This document shows positions 8,603-19,129 of a DNA stretch of 64,000 nt, piece after piece. Under the pieces are notes generated by a model. It was not told the origin of the DNA, did not search any database, and saw only the letters and a program-made list of their open reading frames with translations. The stretch covers positions 62,001 to 126,000 of the forward strand of contig NZ_PGVH01000043.1 in the NCBI RefSeq assembly GCF_004168585.1, read 5' to 3'. The DNA is from Shewanella sp. OPT22. Its GTDB lineage: Bacteria; Pseudomonadota; Gammaproteobacteria; Enterobacterales; Shewanellaceae. Each line of letters starts with the position of its first letter. Positions within the stretch are counted from its first letter, which is position 1. The position numbers were made by a program, and so were the translations under genes.

Positions 8603-10654
8603 TTACTTAACTCGCATACCGGGCTGTGCACCTTCGTGCGGTTCAAGAATCCATAAATCTTTACCACCAGGGCCAGCAGCTAACACCATTCCCTCTGAAA
8701 TGCCAAAGCGCATTTTTCGAGGAGCAAGGTTCGCAACCATTACGGTTAACTTGCCTTCCAAATCTTCAGGTTGATATGCAGATTTGATTCCTGCGAATAC
8801 TTGCTTGGTTTCGCCACCTAAATCCAATTGGAATTTTAGAAGTTTATCAGCACCCTCTACGTGTTCCGCTTTAGCGATTCGTGCGATTCTCAAGTCAAGT
8901 TTTGCAAAATCATCAAATTGGATTGTGTCACTGATAGGATCATCAGCCAATGGATTTGAAGATTGTTCTACTGACTTATCCTCTGTAACTTTTGGCGCCG
9001 TTACGACAAGATTTTCTTTAGACTCATCAACCATCTTAGCAACTTTGTCCATATCTACACGCTGCATCATTGCTTTGAAAGCATTGATTTCATGACCACT
9101 GAAATCTGCTTCTAAACTTTCCCAAGTAAGCTCTATTTTTAAGAAAGCTTCAACATCCGCAGATAAACGAGGTAATACAGGTTTTAAATATGTCGCAAGA
9201 ATACGGAATAAGTTCAGAGCATTCGAGCAAACTTGATGCGTTTGTTCTAACGTTTCTTCAGCTTTCACCAGTTTCCAAGGTTCCATGTCTGCAACATAAG
9301 CATTAGCGATATCAGCCAGTGCCATTATTTCACGCATGCCTTTACCGAACTCTCGTTTCTCATAACATTCAGCAATAACACCTTTTTTGGCTATAAATTG
9401 CTCAACTAGACTTATGTCTTCAAGCTTGGCAAGTTTTCCATCAAAACGTTTCTTAATAAAACCAGCAGTACGTGATGCTAAGTTAACCAATTTACCTACA
9501 AGGTCAGAGTTTACGCGTTGCGCAAAATCTTCAAGGTTTAAATCTAAATCATCAATGCGGCTACTTAGCTTGGCAGCATAGTAATAACGTAAGTATTCTG
9601 GGTCTAGGTTATCTAAATAAGTACGAGCCTTAATGAAGGTTCCCTTAGATTTTGACATTTTCGCGCCATTAACCGTTACATAACCGTGAGCATATACACT
9701 TGTAGGTTGACGATAACCTGAACCGCTTAACATTGCTGGCCAGAATAAACTGTGGAAGTAAACGATATCTTTGCCGATAAAATGGTAAACTTCAGCGTCA
9801 GAATCTTTTGACCAAAAATCATCAAAGTTTAGGTCATCACGTTTGTCGCAAAGATTTTTAAATGAGCCCATGTATCCGATAGGAGCATCTAACCAAACAT
9901 AGAAGTATTTGCCTTCAGCTCCTGGAATTTCGAAACCAAAATAAGGCTTATCACGACTGATGTCCCATTGTTGTAGGCCTTGTTCAAACCATTCATTAAG
10001 TTTGTTTGCCATTTCCTGCTGCAAAGAGCCAGAATGAGTCCACTCTTTCAACATGTCTTCAAAGGCTGGTAAGTCAAAGAAGAAGTGTTCTGAATCTTTC
10101 ATTATCGGTGTAGCACCAGATACGGCAGATTTAGGGTTTACTAAATCTGTCGGGCTGTACGTCGCACCACAAGCATCACAGTTGTCGCCATATTGTTCTT
10201 CTGATTTACACTTAGGACAAGTGCCTTTTACAAAACGATCAGGAAGGAACATTAACTTTTCAGGATCAAATAGCTGAGAAATCGTTCTGGTCTTGATATA
10301 ACCATTTTCTTTCAGTTTTAAATATATCTCACTTGCCAACTCTCGATTTTCATCGCTGTGAGTAGTGTGAAAATTATCAAAGCCAATACGAAAATCAGCA
10401 AAATCTTGCTCATGCTCTTTTTGAACCTGCGCAATCATTTCCTCCGGCTCAATTCCCATTTGTTGAGCTTTAAGCATGATTGGAGTGCCGTGTGCGTCGT
10501 CTGCACAAATGTAATGACACTCATGACCACGAAGCTTTTGGTAACGAGACCAAATATCAGTTTGAATATACTCAAGCATATGACCTAAATGAATAGGGCC
10601 GTTAGCATAAGGTAGGGCACTCGTTACAAGAATTTTGCGTTTTGTCTCTGCCAT
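8603..10654 (-). CDS. metG: methionyl-tRNA synthetase
   Basis: The 683-aa class I synthetase charges tRNA-Met. Visible hallmarks: the HIGH-type HLGHMLEY near residue 22, the zinc knuckle CPKC...CDAC near 145-161, [11 protein letters not shown], the KMSKS loop ([10 protein letters not shown]) near 331, and a C-terminal EMAP/Trbp111-type tRNA-binding and dimerisation domain ([20 protein letters not shown]). Length matches E. coli MetG (677 aa). The ATG at 10654 is preceded by a purine-rich AAGAGAAAA site. It is transcribed alone, with its own terminator at 8562-8590. Confidence 0.98.
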   Translation of the reverse strand: MAETKRKILVTSALPYANGPIHLGHMLEYIQTDIWSRYQKLRGHECHYICADDAHGTPIMLKAQQMGIEPEEMIAQVQKEHEQDFADFRIGFDNFHTTHSDENRELASEIYLKLKENGYIKTRTISQLFDPEKLMFLPDRFVKGTCPKCKSEEQYGDNCDACGATYSPTDLVNPKSAVSGATPIMKDSEHFFFDLPAFEDMLKEWTHSGSLQQEMANKLNEWFEQGLQQWDISRDKPYFGFEIPGAEGKYFYVWLDAPIGYMGSFKNLCDKRDDLNFDDFWSKDSDAEVYHFIGKDIVYFHSLFWPAMLSGSGYRQPTSVYAHGYVTVNGAKMSKSKGTFIKARTYLDNLDPEYLRYYYAAKLSSRIDDLDLNLEDFAQRVNSDLVGKLVNLASRTAGFIKKRFDGKLAKLEDISLVEQFIAKKGVIAECYEKREFGKGMREIMALADIANAYVADMEPWKLVKAEETLEQTHQVCSNALNLFRILATYLKPVLPRLSADVEAFLKIELTWESLEADFSGHEINAFKAMMQRVDMDKVAKMVDESKENLVVTAPKVTEDKSVEQSSNPLADDPISDTIQFDDFAKLDLRIARIAKAEHVEGADKLLKFQLDLGGETKQVFAGIKSAYQPEDLEGKLTVMVANLAPRKMRFGISEGMVLAAGPGGKDLWILEPHEGAQPGMRVK

Positions 10655-10752
10655 TTTCTCTTAAATCGTTAATTACTCTAAATATGGAAAGCATATTAAC
10701 TGATAGACAGTTAATTTTCACCAGCCGAACACAGCAATTAGCACAATAAGTT

Positions 10753-11991
10753 CTAATTTTTTACTTCAAACACATGAACTTTATTATTTCCATATTCAGG
10801 AGTAAAAATTTTAGTCGGATAATTAGCGTGCGCATTGATAATAGCTGACTGGCCAATGATGCTGTTTTTACTGGATTTAAATATTAGACTCTTACTATAG
10901 CTCCAGTCATTTATATCTTGAGAATTCGGTGTGAGTAACGTGACTGTTTCAGCACCATCGCCGTCGACCAATATCGATGGTTTTTGTTTTCTGTTTTTTG
11001 ATAGAAAAAATGGCGTTGCTTTTCCAGGTGCGGCTTGTCCAAAACCACCTTTTATCGTTTTGAATCCCGTCGCCAGAACATGTTTTGTGAATTGGCCTGA
11101 TTCAATGTCATTAGAAAGTTGATAAGCGTACACACCAGCATTTTTTTCATCTTTTGTATGATTCGTTACTAATAACGAAGGTTGGCCAGAGTTATTTAAA
11201 TCAGCAATTTCTAGATTGAAAGCATGATCAATGCTGTTATCGATCACTCTGCGATTCCACTTTCCATTTCTATAGAAAGTGACACTTAGCGCTTTATTAA
11301 AATATTCAGCCGCATAAATTTCTTGAATGCTATCTAGATCCATATCTGAAACAATAAAGGCAGTGTCGGCACCACCTGAATAAATGACTTTTTCATTCCA
11401 TGGAAATGAGGTGGGATCATTTTTGGACGGTGTTAAGTAGACCAGTTCACTTTCCTTTCGTTTTAAAGGGGAGCTGTTGGTTCTTGCCGTTAATACGCCG
11501 TAATGACCGTTGCCGTATAAATCAACCCAAATAGCTTTGTGATAGTAAAAGCCTGTTTTATCTTCTGTAAGCTTGTGCGACGTGTGAGTCGTGTTGTCTA
11601 CAAAAGATACAGCACCCGTACTGTTGTGTTTGAGAGGTATCACATCAAAAAAGCCACTTGCAACAAGTAACCCTTCTTGGCCAAAGACTTTTTGTGGAAG
11701 GTAAGTTATTTCGTTAGGCCAGATTATGTCAGTATCAATGATATCTTCATTGAATGTTTTATTCGCATCAGACAGTAAACCGATGTGATAGGCGTTCTTC
11801 CTCATTAAGTTGACTTTAAAGCTTGAAACTGCAACTGAAGATGGAACGGTTGAGTTTATTACGTTTAAAAATGATGGACTTGATACTTTTATTTGATTTA
11901 TTTCATTTATCGTTTTTGCTGAGGCTTGTGAAAGTAAAAATATGGAACTGAATGCACATAATACTGAGATGAAAAGGACGTGAGTTCTCAT
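10753..11991 (-). CDS. secreted FG-GAP/VCBS-like repeat protein
   Basis: A 412-aa protein with a signal peptide (LFISVLCAFSSIFLLSQASA). Its body has several calcium-site-like loops of the FG-GAP/VCBS kind: SDMDLDSIQEIYAAE, IADLNNSGQPSLLVTNH and SILVDGDGAETVTLL. Such repeats build beta-propellers in extracellular or periplasmic proteins. No catalytic residues could be assigned. The gene lies between metG and the divergent apbC and appears to be a single-gene unit. Function unknown; a role in binding or surface attachment is only a guess from the fold. Confidence 0.68.
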   Translation of the reverse strand: MRTHVLFISVLCAFSSIFLLSQASAKTINEINQIKVSSPSFLNVINSTVPSSVAVSSFKVNLMRKNAYHIGLLSDANKTFNEDIIDTDIIWPNEITYLPQKVFGQEGLLVASGFFDVIPLKHNSTGAVSFVDNTTHTSHKLTEDKTGFYYHKAIWVDLYGNGHYGVLTARTNSSPLKRKESELVYLTPSKNDPTSFPWNEKVIYSGGADTAFIVSDMDLDSIQEIYAAEYFNKALSVTFYRNGKWNRRVIDNSIDHAFNLEIADLNNSGQPSLLVTNHTKDEKNAGVYAYQLSNDIESGQFTKHVLATGFKTIKGGFGQAAPGKATPFFLSKNRKQKPSILVDGDGAETVTLLTPNSQDINDWSYSKSLIFKSSKNSIIGQSAIINAHANYPTKIFTPEYGNNKVHVFEVKN

Positions 11992-12187
11992 AATTGCTTT
12001 AAAATAACTAAAAGAAAGACATTAGCATTGTTCAAATTCTGAAGTTTTAATTAAGAGTAAGACGAAAGCTTAAGTTCAGTTCGTCATATTTTAACCAACA
12101 AAACCTTAAAACCATTAAGTTCAGTTTAATATCTGGTACAATTGCCGGAATTTTTAATTCTATGTTGAATAGCAGAATAAACTGTTT

Positions 12188-13021
12188 ATGAATAACCAAA
12201 ATTCAGTTCAATCGTCAGCATTATCCAATGTAAAAAATATTATTGCTATTGCCTCAGGAAAAGGAGGTGTTGGTAAGTCTACAACATCTGTGAATGTGGC
12301 ATTAGCGATGAGTAAATTAGGTTATAAAGTGGGCATTTTAGATGCCGATATTTATGGTCCTTCTATTCCATTGATGTTGGGTTTGGAAACGTTTAAGCCT
12401 GAGGCAATTGGTGAAAAGAAAATGACGGCAGCTTCGGCTCATGGCATTACTGCTCAGTCTATTGGCTTTTTGATTGACAGTGGAAATGCTGCTGTATGGC
12501 GTGGACCAATGGCTGCAGGCGCTTTATCTCAACTTATGAATGAGACCGCTTGGCCAGAGTTAGATTACTTATTTGTAGATCTACCTCCTGGTACAGGTGA
12601 TATCCAACTTACGTTATCTCAAAAAGTACCGCTCACAGGTGCTGTTATTGTCACAACACCTCAAGACATTGCATTAGCGGATGCCCGTAAAGGCATTAAT
12701 ATGTTTGAAAAAGTGAATGTGCCTATTTTGGGGCTAATTGAAAACATGAGTTTTCATACTTGTAGTAGCTGTGGCAATAAAGAATATATTTTTGGTACTG
12801 ATGGTGGCAGAAAAACTGCCGAAAAATATCAAGTACCGTTTTTAGGAGCACTACCGTTAAACGTTGAAATACGTGAAGCCATGGATTTAGGTAAGCCGCC
12901 ACTTGTGGCGGCACCAGACACTGAAATCAGTTTGTTGTATTCAGGTATCGCTGAAAAGATAGCGAACTTCGTTGACGATCAAACTACCGATTCAGTTTCA
13001 ATCAGTTTTACTGATGAATAA
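12188..13021 (+). CDS. apbC: iron-sulfur carrier ATPase ApbC/Mrp
   Basis: A 277-aa P-loop ATPase of the MinD/Mrp group that carries and transfers [4Fe-4S] clusters. It shows the deviant Walker A SGKGGVGKST from about residue 24, ILDADIYGPSIP, VDLPPGTGD, and the cluster-binding CSSC in the segment HTCSSCGN. It lacks the N-terminal DUF59/MIP18 domain found in E. coli Mrp (369 aa). The divergent neighbour starts 197 bases away; the gap contains a possible -10 hexamer TACAAT at 12136-12141. apbC next to metG and udk is the familiar gammaproteobacterial arrangement. Confidence 0.95.
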   Translation: MNNQNSVQSSALSNVKNIIAIASGKGGVGKSTTSVNVALAMSKLGYKVGILDADIYGPSIPLMLGLETFKPEAIGEKKMTAASAHGITAQSIGFLIDSGNAAVWRGPMAAGALSQLMNETAWPELDYLFVDLPPGTGDIQLTLSQKVPLTGAVIVTTPQDIALADARKGINMFEKVNVPILGLIENMSFHTCSSCGNKEYIFGTDGGRKTAEKYQVPFLGALPLNVEIREAMDLGKPPLVAAPDTEISLLYSGIAEKIANFVDDQTTDSVSISFTDE

Positions 13022-13055
13022 ATTTTAAAAAGCTTAAAAAAAACAGGGTCAAAAA

Positions 13056-13691
13056 ATGAATTCTCAGCAGTGTGTTATTATTGCGATTACTGGTGCATCA
13101 GCTTCAGGTAAGAGCTTAATTGCTCGAACTATTTTTGAAGAGTTACGTCGTGATTTAGGTACTGATCAAATCGCAGTAATCAATGAAGATGCGTACTACC
13201 ACGATCAAAGTCATATGACGATGGAAGAACGTGTTAAAACTAACTATGATCATCCCAAATCAATGGACCATGCGCGTCTCTGTGAAGACTTAATTAAGCT
13301 TAAGTCCGGTGACACAATCGAAGTGCCACAATACAGCTACACAGAGCATACTCGTACAACTGAAACGACAAAAGTATCACCTAAAAAAGTGATTATCCTT
13401 GAAGGCATCTTATTATTAACTGACCCTAGACTTCGTGATCTATTTGATGCCAGTGTATTTATGGATACACCACTGGATATTTGTTTCTTACGTCGATTAC
13501 AACGTGACGTTGAAGAGAGAGATAGAACGATGGAATCAGTTATTTCTCAATATAAAAAGACTGTTCGCCCAATGTTCCTACAGTTTATTGAACCTTCTAA
13601 GCAATATGCTGATATCATTGTTCCACGAGGCGGTAAAAACCGTATCGCAACCGATATACTAAAAGCTAGAATTCAACACCTACTTGGCTGA
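13056..13691 (+). CDS. udk: uridine kinase
   Basis: A 211-aa pyrimidine-salvage kinase (uridine/cytidine to UMP/CMP). It shows the P-loop GASASGKS near residue 14, NEDAYYHDQ, the substrate segment [21 protein letters not shown], and RDVEERDRT typical of Udk. Length equals the E. coli enzyme (213 aa). It follows apbC by 34 bases and is followed by dcd, so a pyrimidine-nucleotide group is likely transcribed together. A purine-rich AGGG lies upstream of the ATG. Confidence 0.97.
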   Translation: MNSQQCVIIAITGASASGKSLIARTIFEELRRDLGTDQIAVINEDAYYHDQSHMTMEERVKTNYDHPKSMDHARLCEDLIKLKSGDTIEVPQYSYTEHTRTTETTKVSPKKVIILEGILLLTDPRLRDLFDASVFMDTPLDICFLRRLQRDVEERDRTMESVISQYKKTVRPMFLQFIEPSKQYADIIVPRGGKNRIATDILKARIQHLLG

Positions 13692-13723
13692 CAGCCGAAA
13701 TACGCAAAGGAGCAGCACATAAG

Positions 13724-14305
13724 ATGCGTTTAACCGATATTGAAATTACCCGCAGTTTGGATAATGGTGAGATTATTATGACACCGCGGCCAGATGAAGA
13801 AGCCATTAGTGGTGTAAGTATTGATGTAAGGTTAGGCAGTCATTTCAGAGTGTTTAAAGATCATACTGCTCCTTTCATTGATTTAAGTGGGCCAAGTGCT
13901 GATGTTCAAAAAGCACTCGATCGCGTGATGAGTGATCAAATTGATTTACCTGATGGTGAGGCTTTCTTTTTACATCCAGGTGAACTTGCCCTTGCGGTAA
14001 CTTATGAAAGCGTCACCTTACCGGCAGACATTGTAGGTTGGTTAGACGGCCGATCTTCATTGGCTCGTTTAGGTTTAATGGTGCACGTTACCGCACATCG
14101 AATCGATCCAGGTTGGCAAGGAAAAATCGTTTTAGAGTTCTATAACAGCGGTAAACTACCACTTGCATTACGGCCTAAAATGACGATTGGTGCGTTAAAC
14201 TTTGAGCGTTTATCTTCGCCTGTAGCAAAGCCATATAACAAACGTAAAAATGCAAAATATAAAGATCAACAAGAAGCCGTAGCGAGTCGAATTAGCCAAG
14301 ATTAA
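13724..14305 (+). CDS. dcd: dCTP deaminase
   Basis: A 193-aa trimeric enzyme converting dCTP to dUTP for dTMP synthesis. It has the expected segments [32 protein letters not shown], the active-site [13 protein letters not shown], and [14 protein letters not shown]. Length is identical to the E. coli protein. A good ribosome site (AAAGGAGC) precedes the ATG. It stands between udk and pabC, with tmk further along, so two steps of dTTP supply lie in one run. Confidence 0.98.
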   Translation: MRLTDIEITRSLDNGEIIMTPRPDEEAISGVSIDVRLGSHFRVFKDHTAPFIDLSGPSADVQKALDRVMSDQIDLPDGEAFFLHPGELALAVTYESVTLPADIVGWLDGRSSLARLGLMVHVTAHRIDPGWQGKIVLEFYNSGKLPLALRPKMTIGALNFERLSSPVAKPYNKRKNAKYKDQQEAVASRISQD

Positions 14306-14308
14306 TAT

Positions 14309-15142
14309 ATGGAAAATATTTGGATTAATGGTCAGCAAGGAAAGCTGATAGACGTTTCTGATAGAGGCCTTAACTATGGTGATGGCCTCTTTTTAACTAT
14401 GAGAGTTAACGAAGAAGGCCGAATTCTTTTCTTCAATTCACACATATCTCGTATTGAACAAGCTGTCATTCGTTTAAATATTAAAAATGAAACAGGTTTT
14501 TGGCAGTTACCAACATCTCAAAAAATTTTACTCGAAATAATCGCTGAAGCTAATCCCAACCGAGGTATTAAATTACTCATTTCACGTGGTTCTGGTGGTC
14601 GAGGCTATTCAGCCTTAAATTGCACCAATATCACTACCGTTATAACCACTTTTGACCTTCCGACAAACTACCAAAAGCTACAAAATACAGGGCTCAACCT
14701 AACCTTGTCTGATATAAGGCTGGCTCAACAACCTAAATTATCCGGTATGAAACATTTAAATCGTTTAGAGCAAGTGTTGATTAAATCTCAGTTACTACCT
14801 AATGGCTTTCAAGATTGGTTAGTCACTGATACGGATAACCTAATTATTGAATCCTCGATGGCTAATTTATTCTTTTATATAGATGATAAATGGTACACAC
14901 CTTTGCTTTGCAAAAGTGGTGTCGCAGGAGTAATGAGAGAACGTGTGATTTATGCGTTGCTTGATTTAGGTTTTAATGTTGAAATTTCTAATGTTGGGAT
15001 TGAAGCGCTCAATAAAATAGAACATATTTTCATGACAAATAGTTTGATGGGAGCTGTCGATGTTAAACAAATTGATCGACATACCTATAAAGCTTGGGAT
15101 TCTACATATATGTTGAATGATTTATTAGGAGTCCAGTTATGA
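14309..15142 (+). CDS. pabC: aminodeoxychorismate lyase
   Basis: A 277-aa fold-type IV PLP enzyme that makes p-aminobenzoate (folate pathway) from aminodeoxychorismate. Recognised by VSDRGLNYGDGLFLTMRV at the N terminus, the PLP-lysine segment SGMKHLNRLEQVLIKSQ, and the E-S-S-M-A-N-L-F motif near residue 190. It begins three bases after dcd, and its stop overlaps the mltG start by 4 bases, which indicates translational coupling. The pabC-mltG-tmk-holB order is conserved in many gammaproteobacteria. Confidence 0.94.
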   Translation: MENIWINGQQGKLIDVSDRGLNYGDGLFLTMRVNEEGRILFFNSHISRIEQAVIRLNIKNETGFWQLPTSQKILLEIIAEANPNRGIKLLISRGSGGRGYSALNCTNITTVITTFDLPTNYQKLQNTGLNLTLSDIRLAQQPKLSGMKHLNRLEQVLIKSQLLPNGFQDWLVTDTDNLIIESSMANLFFYIDDKWYTPLLCKSGVAGVMRERVIYALLDLGFNVEISNVGIEALNKIEHIFMTNSLMGAVDVKQIDRHTYKAWDSTYMLNDLLGVQL

Positions 15143-16140
15143 GAAAGCTCCTTTTCAGAATTTTTTTCACCTTCATTATTGCTGGGTTTATTGGTGTTTT
15201 TTATGTGAAAGATTCTGTTGAATCTTATGCAAGTTCACCTCTTAATATTGCGAAACAAAGAGAGCTTTGGGTAGAGCCAGGTGCATCTCTCAATGGCACA
15301 TTACTTAAACTGCATAGACAAGGTGTACTTTCTGATATCTGGAAACTTAAGCTGTTCGTAAAGTTAAACCCAGTTTATCAAAAAATTCAAACAGGTTTAT
15401 ATGAGCTAGATACGGGGGATACACCGCTTTCAATTATGCAAAAGCTCGTTGAAGGTGACGTAAAAACATTCAAGCTCACTTTAATCGAAGGCCATACACT
15501 AAAAGAGTGGAAGCAAACAATTAAAAGGGCGCCTCGGATAGTGTTACCAAAAGACATCTTTGTGAAAGTGCTAGAAAAAAATGGTGATACTTCTGGCTTG
15601 CCTGAAGGTAAGTTTTTCCCTGAGACCTATAACTACACCTCAACTACGAAAGTTCAAACGTTGTTAGAACAAAGCTATAATCACATGGCAGAAGAATTAA
15701 AACGAGTTTGGGAGCAACGAGATAAATCGGTAGCCGTAAACTCATCATACGAGTTATTGATTTTAGCTTCGATTATCGAAAAGGAAACAGCTAAACCTGA
15801 AGAACGAAATTTGATATCTGCAGTATTTAATAACCGATTGAAGAAGCGAATGCGTTTGCAGACCGATCCTACTGTTATTTATGGCATGGGTGATCGTTAC
15901 CAAGGGAATATAACCAAAAAAGATTTAAGAACAAAAACGCCTTTTAATACTTATCGAATAAAAGGATTACCACCGACACCAATAGCTGCGCCCAGCCTTG
16001 CCTCTATTGAAGCTGCAGCACATCCAGCTGATGTCGGTTACTTATATTTTGTGTCTAGAAATGATGGTAGTCATGTCTTTTCGAAAACGTTAAAAGCACA
16101 TAATCGCGCAGTAAACACATATCAGAGAAGTAAAAAATGA
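15139..16140 (+). CDS. mltG: endolytic murein transglycosylase
   Basis: A 333-aa inner-membrane enzyme that cleaves nascent glycan strands and is thought to end peptidoglycan polymerisation. One N-terminal membrane helix ([19 protein letters not shown]) is followed by a LysM-like region and the YceG catalytic domain. The catalytic glutamate lies in [13 protein letters not shown] at residue 214 (E218 in E. coli). Also visible are [23 protein letters not shown] and a [12 protein letters not shown] signature near the end. The start overlaps pabC by 4 bases and the end overlaps tmk by 4, so all three are coupled. Confidence 0.96.
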   Translation: MRKLLFRIFFTFIIAGFIGVFYVKDSVESYASSPLNIAKQRELWVEPGASLNGTLLKLHRQGVLSDIWKLKLFVKLNPVYQKIQTGLYELDTGDTPLSIMQKLVEGDVKTFKLTLIEGHTLKEWKQTIKRAPRIVLPKDIFVKVLEKNGDTSGLPEGKFFPETYNYTSTTKVQTLLEQSYNHMAEELKRVWEQRDKSVAVNSSYELLILASIIEKETAKPEERNLISAVFNNRLKKRMRLQTDPTVIYGMGDRYQGNITKKDLRTKTPFNTYRIKGLPPTPIAAPSLASIEAAAHPADVGYLYFVSRNDGSHVFSKTLKAHNRAVNTYQRSKK

Positions 16141-16772
16141 GTGGAGTTCAGGGGAAATTTGTTGTTATCGAAGGTCTAGAAGGTGCCGGTAAATCTAGTG
16201 CGATCAGTTTAGTCCGAGATTATATTGAAAAGCACACAAATCGTGAAATGGTGTGCACTCGGGAGCCTGGTGGAACACCTCTTGCTGAAAAAATGCGTGA
16301 TTTGGTTAAAACGGTTGATACAACTGATCCTCTTTGCGACGAGGCAGAATGTTTATTAATTTACGCTGCTCGTGCACAGTTAGTGGCTAATGTAATTAAA
16401 CCTGCACTTAATAATGGCCAATGCGTTCTAGGTGATCGACACAATCTTTCGTCTCTTGCATACCAAGGTGGCGGTAGAGGGTTAAATGAGCTTGTTAATG
16501 TAATCAGCGATGTGACGTTAAAAGACTTCAAGCCAGACTTGACCCTGTATTTAGATATTGCCCCAAAATTGGGGTTACAACGTGCAGCATCTCGCGGTGC
16601 TTTAGATCGTATTGAGCAACAAAAGATAGACTTTTTTGAGAGAGCACGTGCACGCTATCTGCAAATCGCTGCTGAAGATGACAGCATTTACGTCATCGAT
16701 GCAAGTCAAAATATTACCGAAGTACACAAAGACATCATCAGTGTTTTACAGGCTATGTCATGGTTAAATTAA
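16137..16772 (+). CDS. tmk: thymidylate kinase
   Basis: A 211-aa dTMP kinase with P-loop [10 protein letters not shown], the DR(Y/H) motif in [18 protein letters not shown], and [14 protein letters not shown]. The LID segment is [11 protein letters not shown]. Length equals the E. coli enzyme (213 aa). It overlaps mltG by 4 bases upstream and holB by 13 bases downstream. dTDP made here is the next step after dcd-derived dUMP/dTMP. Confidence 0.97.
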   Translation: MSGVQGKFVVIEGLEGAGKSSAISLVRDYIEKHTNREMVCTREPGGTPLAEKMRDLVKTVDTTDPLCDEAECLLIYAARAQLVANVIKPALNNGQCVLGDRHNLSSLAYQGGGRGLNELVNVISDVTLKDFKPDLTLYLDIAPKLGLQRAASRGALDRIEQQKIDFFERARARYLQIAAEDDSIYVIDASQNITEVHKDIISVLQAMSWLN

Positions 16773-17686
16773 ACCAATTACCTTGGTTAAGCTCAGCCAG
16801 TACCATCTTCGCCAAACAATTGAGCGAAGATACGATGCCACATGCTCAACTGTTAGGTATTGAGCATGGATACGGTGCTGAGTTATTGTTAGAACACTTA
16901 TCGAATTTAGCTTTATGCAATAAGCCTATAAATGGTGAAGCGTGTAGCTTTTGTCATTCATGCCAATTGACGGCTGCAGGTACACACCCTGATTTACATA
17001 TCATTAAACCTGATGGCCAGCAAATCAAGGTTGATCAAATTAGGCAACTTTGTCGTGCTTTAGCCAATACTTCCCAGCAAGGTGGTAAACGTATTGCTGT
17101 GATTTACGAATGCGAAAAGATGAACGTTGCAGCAGCTAATGCGCTATTAAAAACATTGGAAGAGCCAGGTAGGGATACTTTACTGTTATTGCAAACATCG
17201 TCACCCAGTTTATTAATGGCAACTATCAGTAGCCGCTGTCAAGAAATTGCAGTGCACTTGCCCTCAAAAGACGACCTCCATGTTTGGTTACAACAAAACT
17301 CTCAAGTTTCTGGTGACATGACTTGGGCAATGCCTATCGTAGGTGGACCTTTAAATTTAATTGAATCTGTTACATCTGGTTATTATCAAACTCTACTGAG
17401 TTATCGTAAGGATTGGAGTCAAAGTTTGATGGAAGGGCATCTATGTACTAGCTTTTTAGATATAGATGAAAAAGAAATTGTTGATATTTTAGATGTTTTG
17501 TACCTAGTGCTCAGACAATTTGTTATTCAAAAGAAGTATGCTGATCCTTTGTTGCAAGCCAACATAATAAAATTAGCATCTGAAGTGATGACAAAACGTC
17601 AAAGGCTAACATTGATGAGTAACGTCAGCGCACCAGGACTGTGCCAGCAAATCATACTTAAGTATCGACATCTAACCAACCATTAA
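16760..17686 (+). CDS. holB: DNA polymerase III delta' subunit
   Basis: A 308-aa clamp-loader subunit (E. coli 334 aa). It retains the zinc-module cysteines [16 protein letters not shown], the segment [20 protein letters not shown], the sensor-type region [13 protein letters not shown] and ISSRCQ. It has no intact Walker A, as is normal for delta'. The coding region overlaps tmk by 13 bases, fitting a coupled operon. Confidence 0.93.
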   Translation: MVKLNQLPWLSSASTIFAKQLSEDTMPHAQLLGIEHGYGAELLLEHLSNLALCNKPINGEACSFCHSCQLTAAGTHPDLHIIKPDGQQIKVDQIRQLCRALANTSQQGGKRIAVIYECEKMNVAAANALLKTLEEPGRDTLLLLQTSSPSLLMATISSRCQEIAVHLPSKDDLHVWLQQNSQVSGDMTWAMPIVGGPLNLIESVTSGYYQTLLSYRKDWSQSLMEGHLCTSFLDIDEKEIVDILDVLYLVLRQFVIQKKYADPLLQANIIKLASEVMTKRQRLTLMSNVSAPGLCQQIILKYRHLTNH

Positions 17687-17720
17687 ACAGAGGTAAGTAC
17701 CTCTGTTAAAGAGGTGCGAT

Positions 17721-18047
17721 ATGGAGAGAGTTTCAATCGAGTTTGATAACCTTCATCAACTCTACCGTGCCTACATGCCATTTATTTCTCCCGCAGGTCT
17801 GTTTATCAACATGACAAAGCCATTAATGTTGGGTGAAACATTATTTGTTCATTATCAATTACCGCAAGATAATAATGATTACCAATTTACAGGTACGGTT
17901 GTGTGGAGTAACCCTCAAGGCGCTTCAGGAGGTCGTCCGGTTGGGGTTGGAGTCAAAATTGAATCAGATGATCAAATTCATAGGCAGAGAATTGAAAAGC
18001 TACTCGCCAGCGAATTAAACTCTGGTGATTTGACCTGTACTATGTAG
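17721..18047 (+). CDS. pilZ: PilZ-domain protein
   Basis: A 108-aa single-domain protein of the type IV pilus PilZ kind, recognised by GLFINMTKPLMLGETLFVHYQLP and VVWSNPQGASGGRPVGVGVKI. The classical c-di-GMP motif RxxxR...DxSxxG is not evident, as in the P. aeruginosa PilZ that binds PilB/FimX instead. An AGAGGTG ribosome site lies before the ATG. Its place between holB and tatD is the usual one in gammaproteobacteria with type IV pili. Confidence 0.9.
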   Translation: MERVSIEFDNLHQLYRAYMPFISPAGLFINMTKPLMLGETLFVHYQLPQDNNDYQFTGTVVWSNPQGASGGRPVGVGVKIESDDQIHRQRIEKLLASELNSGDLTCTM

Positions 18048-18090
18048 ACAGTTATCCTTTGCAGCTATTTTCACTTGTTCATTACTATTA

Positions 18091-18873
18091 ATGTTAATCG
18101 ATTCCCACTGCCATTTAGACCGTTTAAAAGCGGCACCTGATCACCAAAGCTTAAGTAAAGTTATCAAAAACGCCACTCAAAAGGGCGTTGAGTACATGCT
18201 TTGTGTAAATGTTCGCCAACAAGAATTTAAATTAATGCAAGAAAAGGTTGCACCTTTTCCTCAAGTATTTTTGTCTTCAGGGGTTCACCCCTTAGATGTT
18301 GAATCCGGACTTGATGACATCATGTTGTTGGAGAGTGCTCGTCATGAGCGAGTGATTGCAGTTGGTGAAACAGGACTTGATTACTTTTATTCACCGGAAA
18401 CGAAAGAGTTACAACAAGATTGTTTTGAACGTCAAATTGCTTTGTCGTTAGAGGTTGATAAACCGTTGATCGTTCATACTCGTGATGCTCGTGAAGATAC
18501 AATTGCCATGCTAAAAAATGGTAATGCCGATAAGGTAGGTGGTGTTTTACATTGTTTTACTGAAAATTGGGAAATGGCAAAAGCGGCGATTGATCTTGGC
18601 TTTTATATTTCTGTCTCAGGTATAGTCACATTTAAGAATGCTGGCGAATTACGTAGTGTTATTCGCAAAGTACCAAAAGATCGGTTAATGGTAGAAACCG
18701 ATTCACCATATTTAGCTCCTGTGCCACATCGTGGCAAGGAAAATCAACCTGCATTTGTTCGTGATGTTGCTGAGTTTGTTGCAGAGCTTCGCGGTGAAAA
18801 ATATCAGGATTTGATAGAGTATACTGGTGAGAATTTCTTTAATCTGTTTAAAACAGCGAATCGATTGAAGTAA
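18091..18873 (+). CDS. TatD-family metal-dependent DNase/hydrolase (YcfH type)
   Basis: A 260-aa TIM-barrel hydrolase. Metal ligands are seen in IDSHCHLDRL at the N terminus, the glutamate in VGETGLDYF, and histidines in KPLIVHTRDA and GGVLHCFTE. The C-terminal ETDSPYLAPVPHRGKEN carries the last aspartate. Position after holB and pilZ points to the YcfH branch of the TatD family (D-aminoacyl-tRNA/DNA hydrolase activities are known for relatives). Last gene of the pabC-tatD run. Confidence 0.93.
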   Translation: MLIDSHCHLDRLKAAPDHQSLSKVIKNATQKGVEYMLCVNVRQQEFKLMQEKVAPFPQVFLSSGVHPLDVESGLDDIMLLESARHERVIAVGETGLDYFYSPETKELQQDCFERQIALSLEVDKPLIVHTRDAREDTIAMLKNGNADKVGGVLHCFTENWEMAKAAIDLGFYISVSGIVTFKNAGELRSVIRKVPKDRLMVETDSPYLAPVPHRGKENQPAFVRDVAEFVAELRGEKYQDLIEYTGENFFNLFKTANRLK

Positions 18874-18880
18874 AACAGAT

Positions 18881-18914
18881 AAAAAAAAGCCCATTTCAAT
18901 AAATTGAATTGGGC
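18881..18914 (-). terminator. Rho-independent terminator on the minus strand (downstream of rsmF)
   Basis: GCCCATTTCAAT (18889-18900) pairs with ATTGAATTGGGC (18903-18914) apart from one T-T mismatch. The run of eight A at 18881-18888 gives a U-tract only on the minus strand. It therefore ends transcripts coming from rsmF, whose stop is about 215 bases away. A second hairpin, GGCTC-TTTC-GAGCC, sits at about 18924-18937 in that 3' region. No gene is supported in the 18874-19129 gap. Confidence 0.65.
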
Positions 18915-19129
18915 GTTGGGAAATGGCTCTTTCGAGCCGTGCGCTACTCGGTAACTCATTAATAACTTTTAAAATATGTTCTTTTGTTTCAAAATTATTA
19001 ATGAAGAAATTCATTAACTTAAAGATTAGAACAGTTAGAATAAATTGCCTAAAAAATTACATTAATTTTAATTAATCAAGTAGTTTCCCTTTTATTATAG
19101 ACATACCTTAGTACACCAATGTCTTGTGT

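Noticed and set aside
18712-19014. 100-aa minus-strand open frame overlapping tatD
   Set aside because: It overlaps the conserved end of tatD on the other strand, and the segment SSARLERAISQRP comes from translating the hairpin region. No ribosome site or family resemblance.
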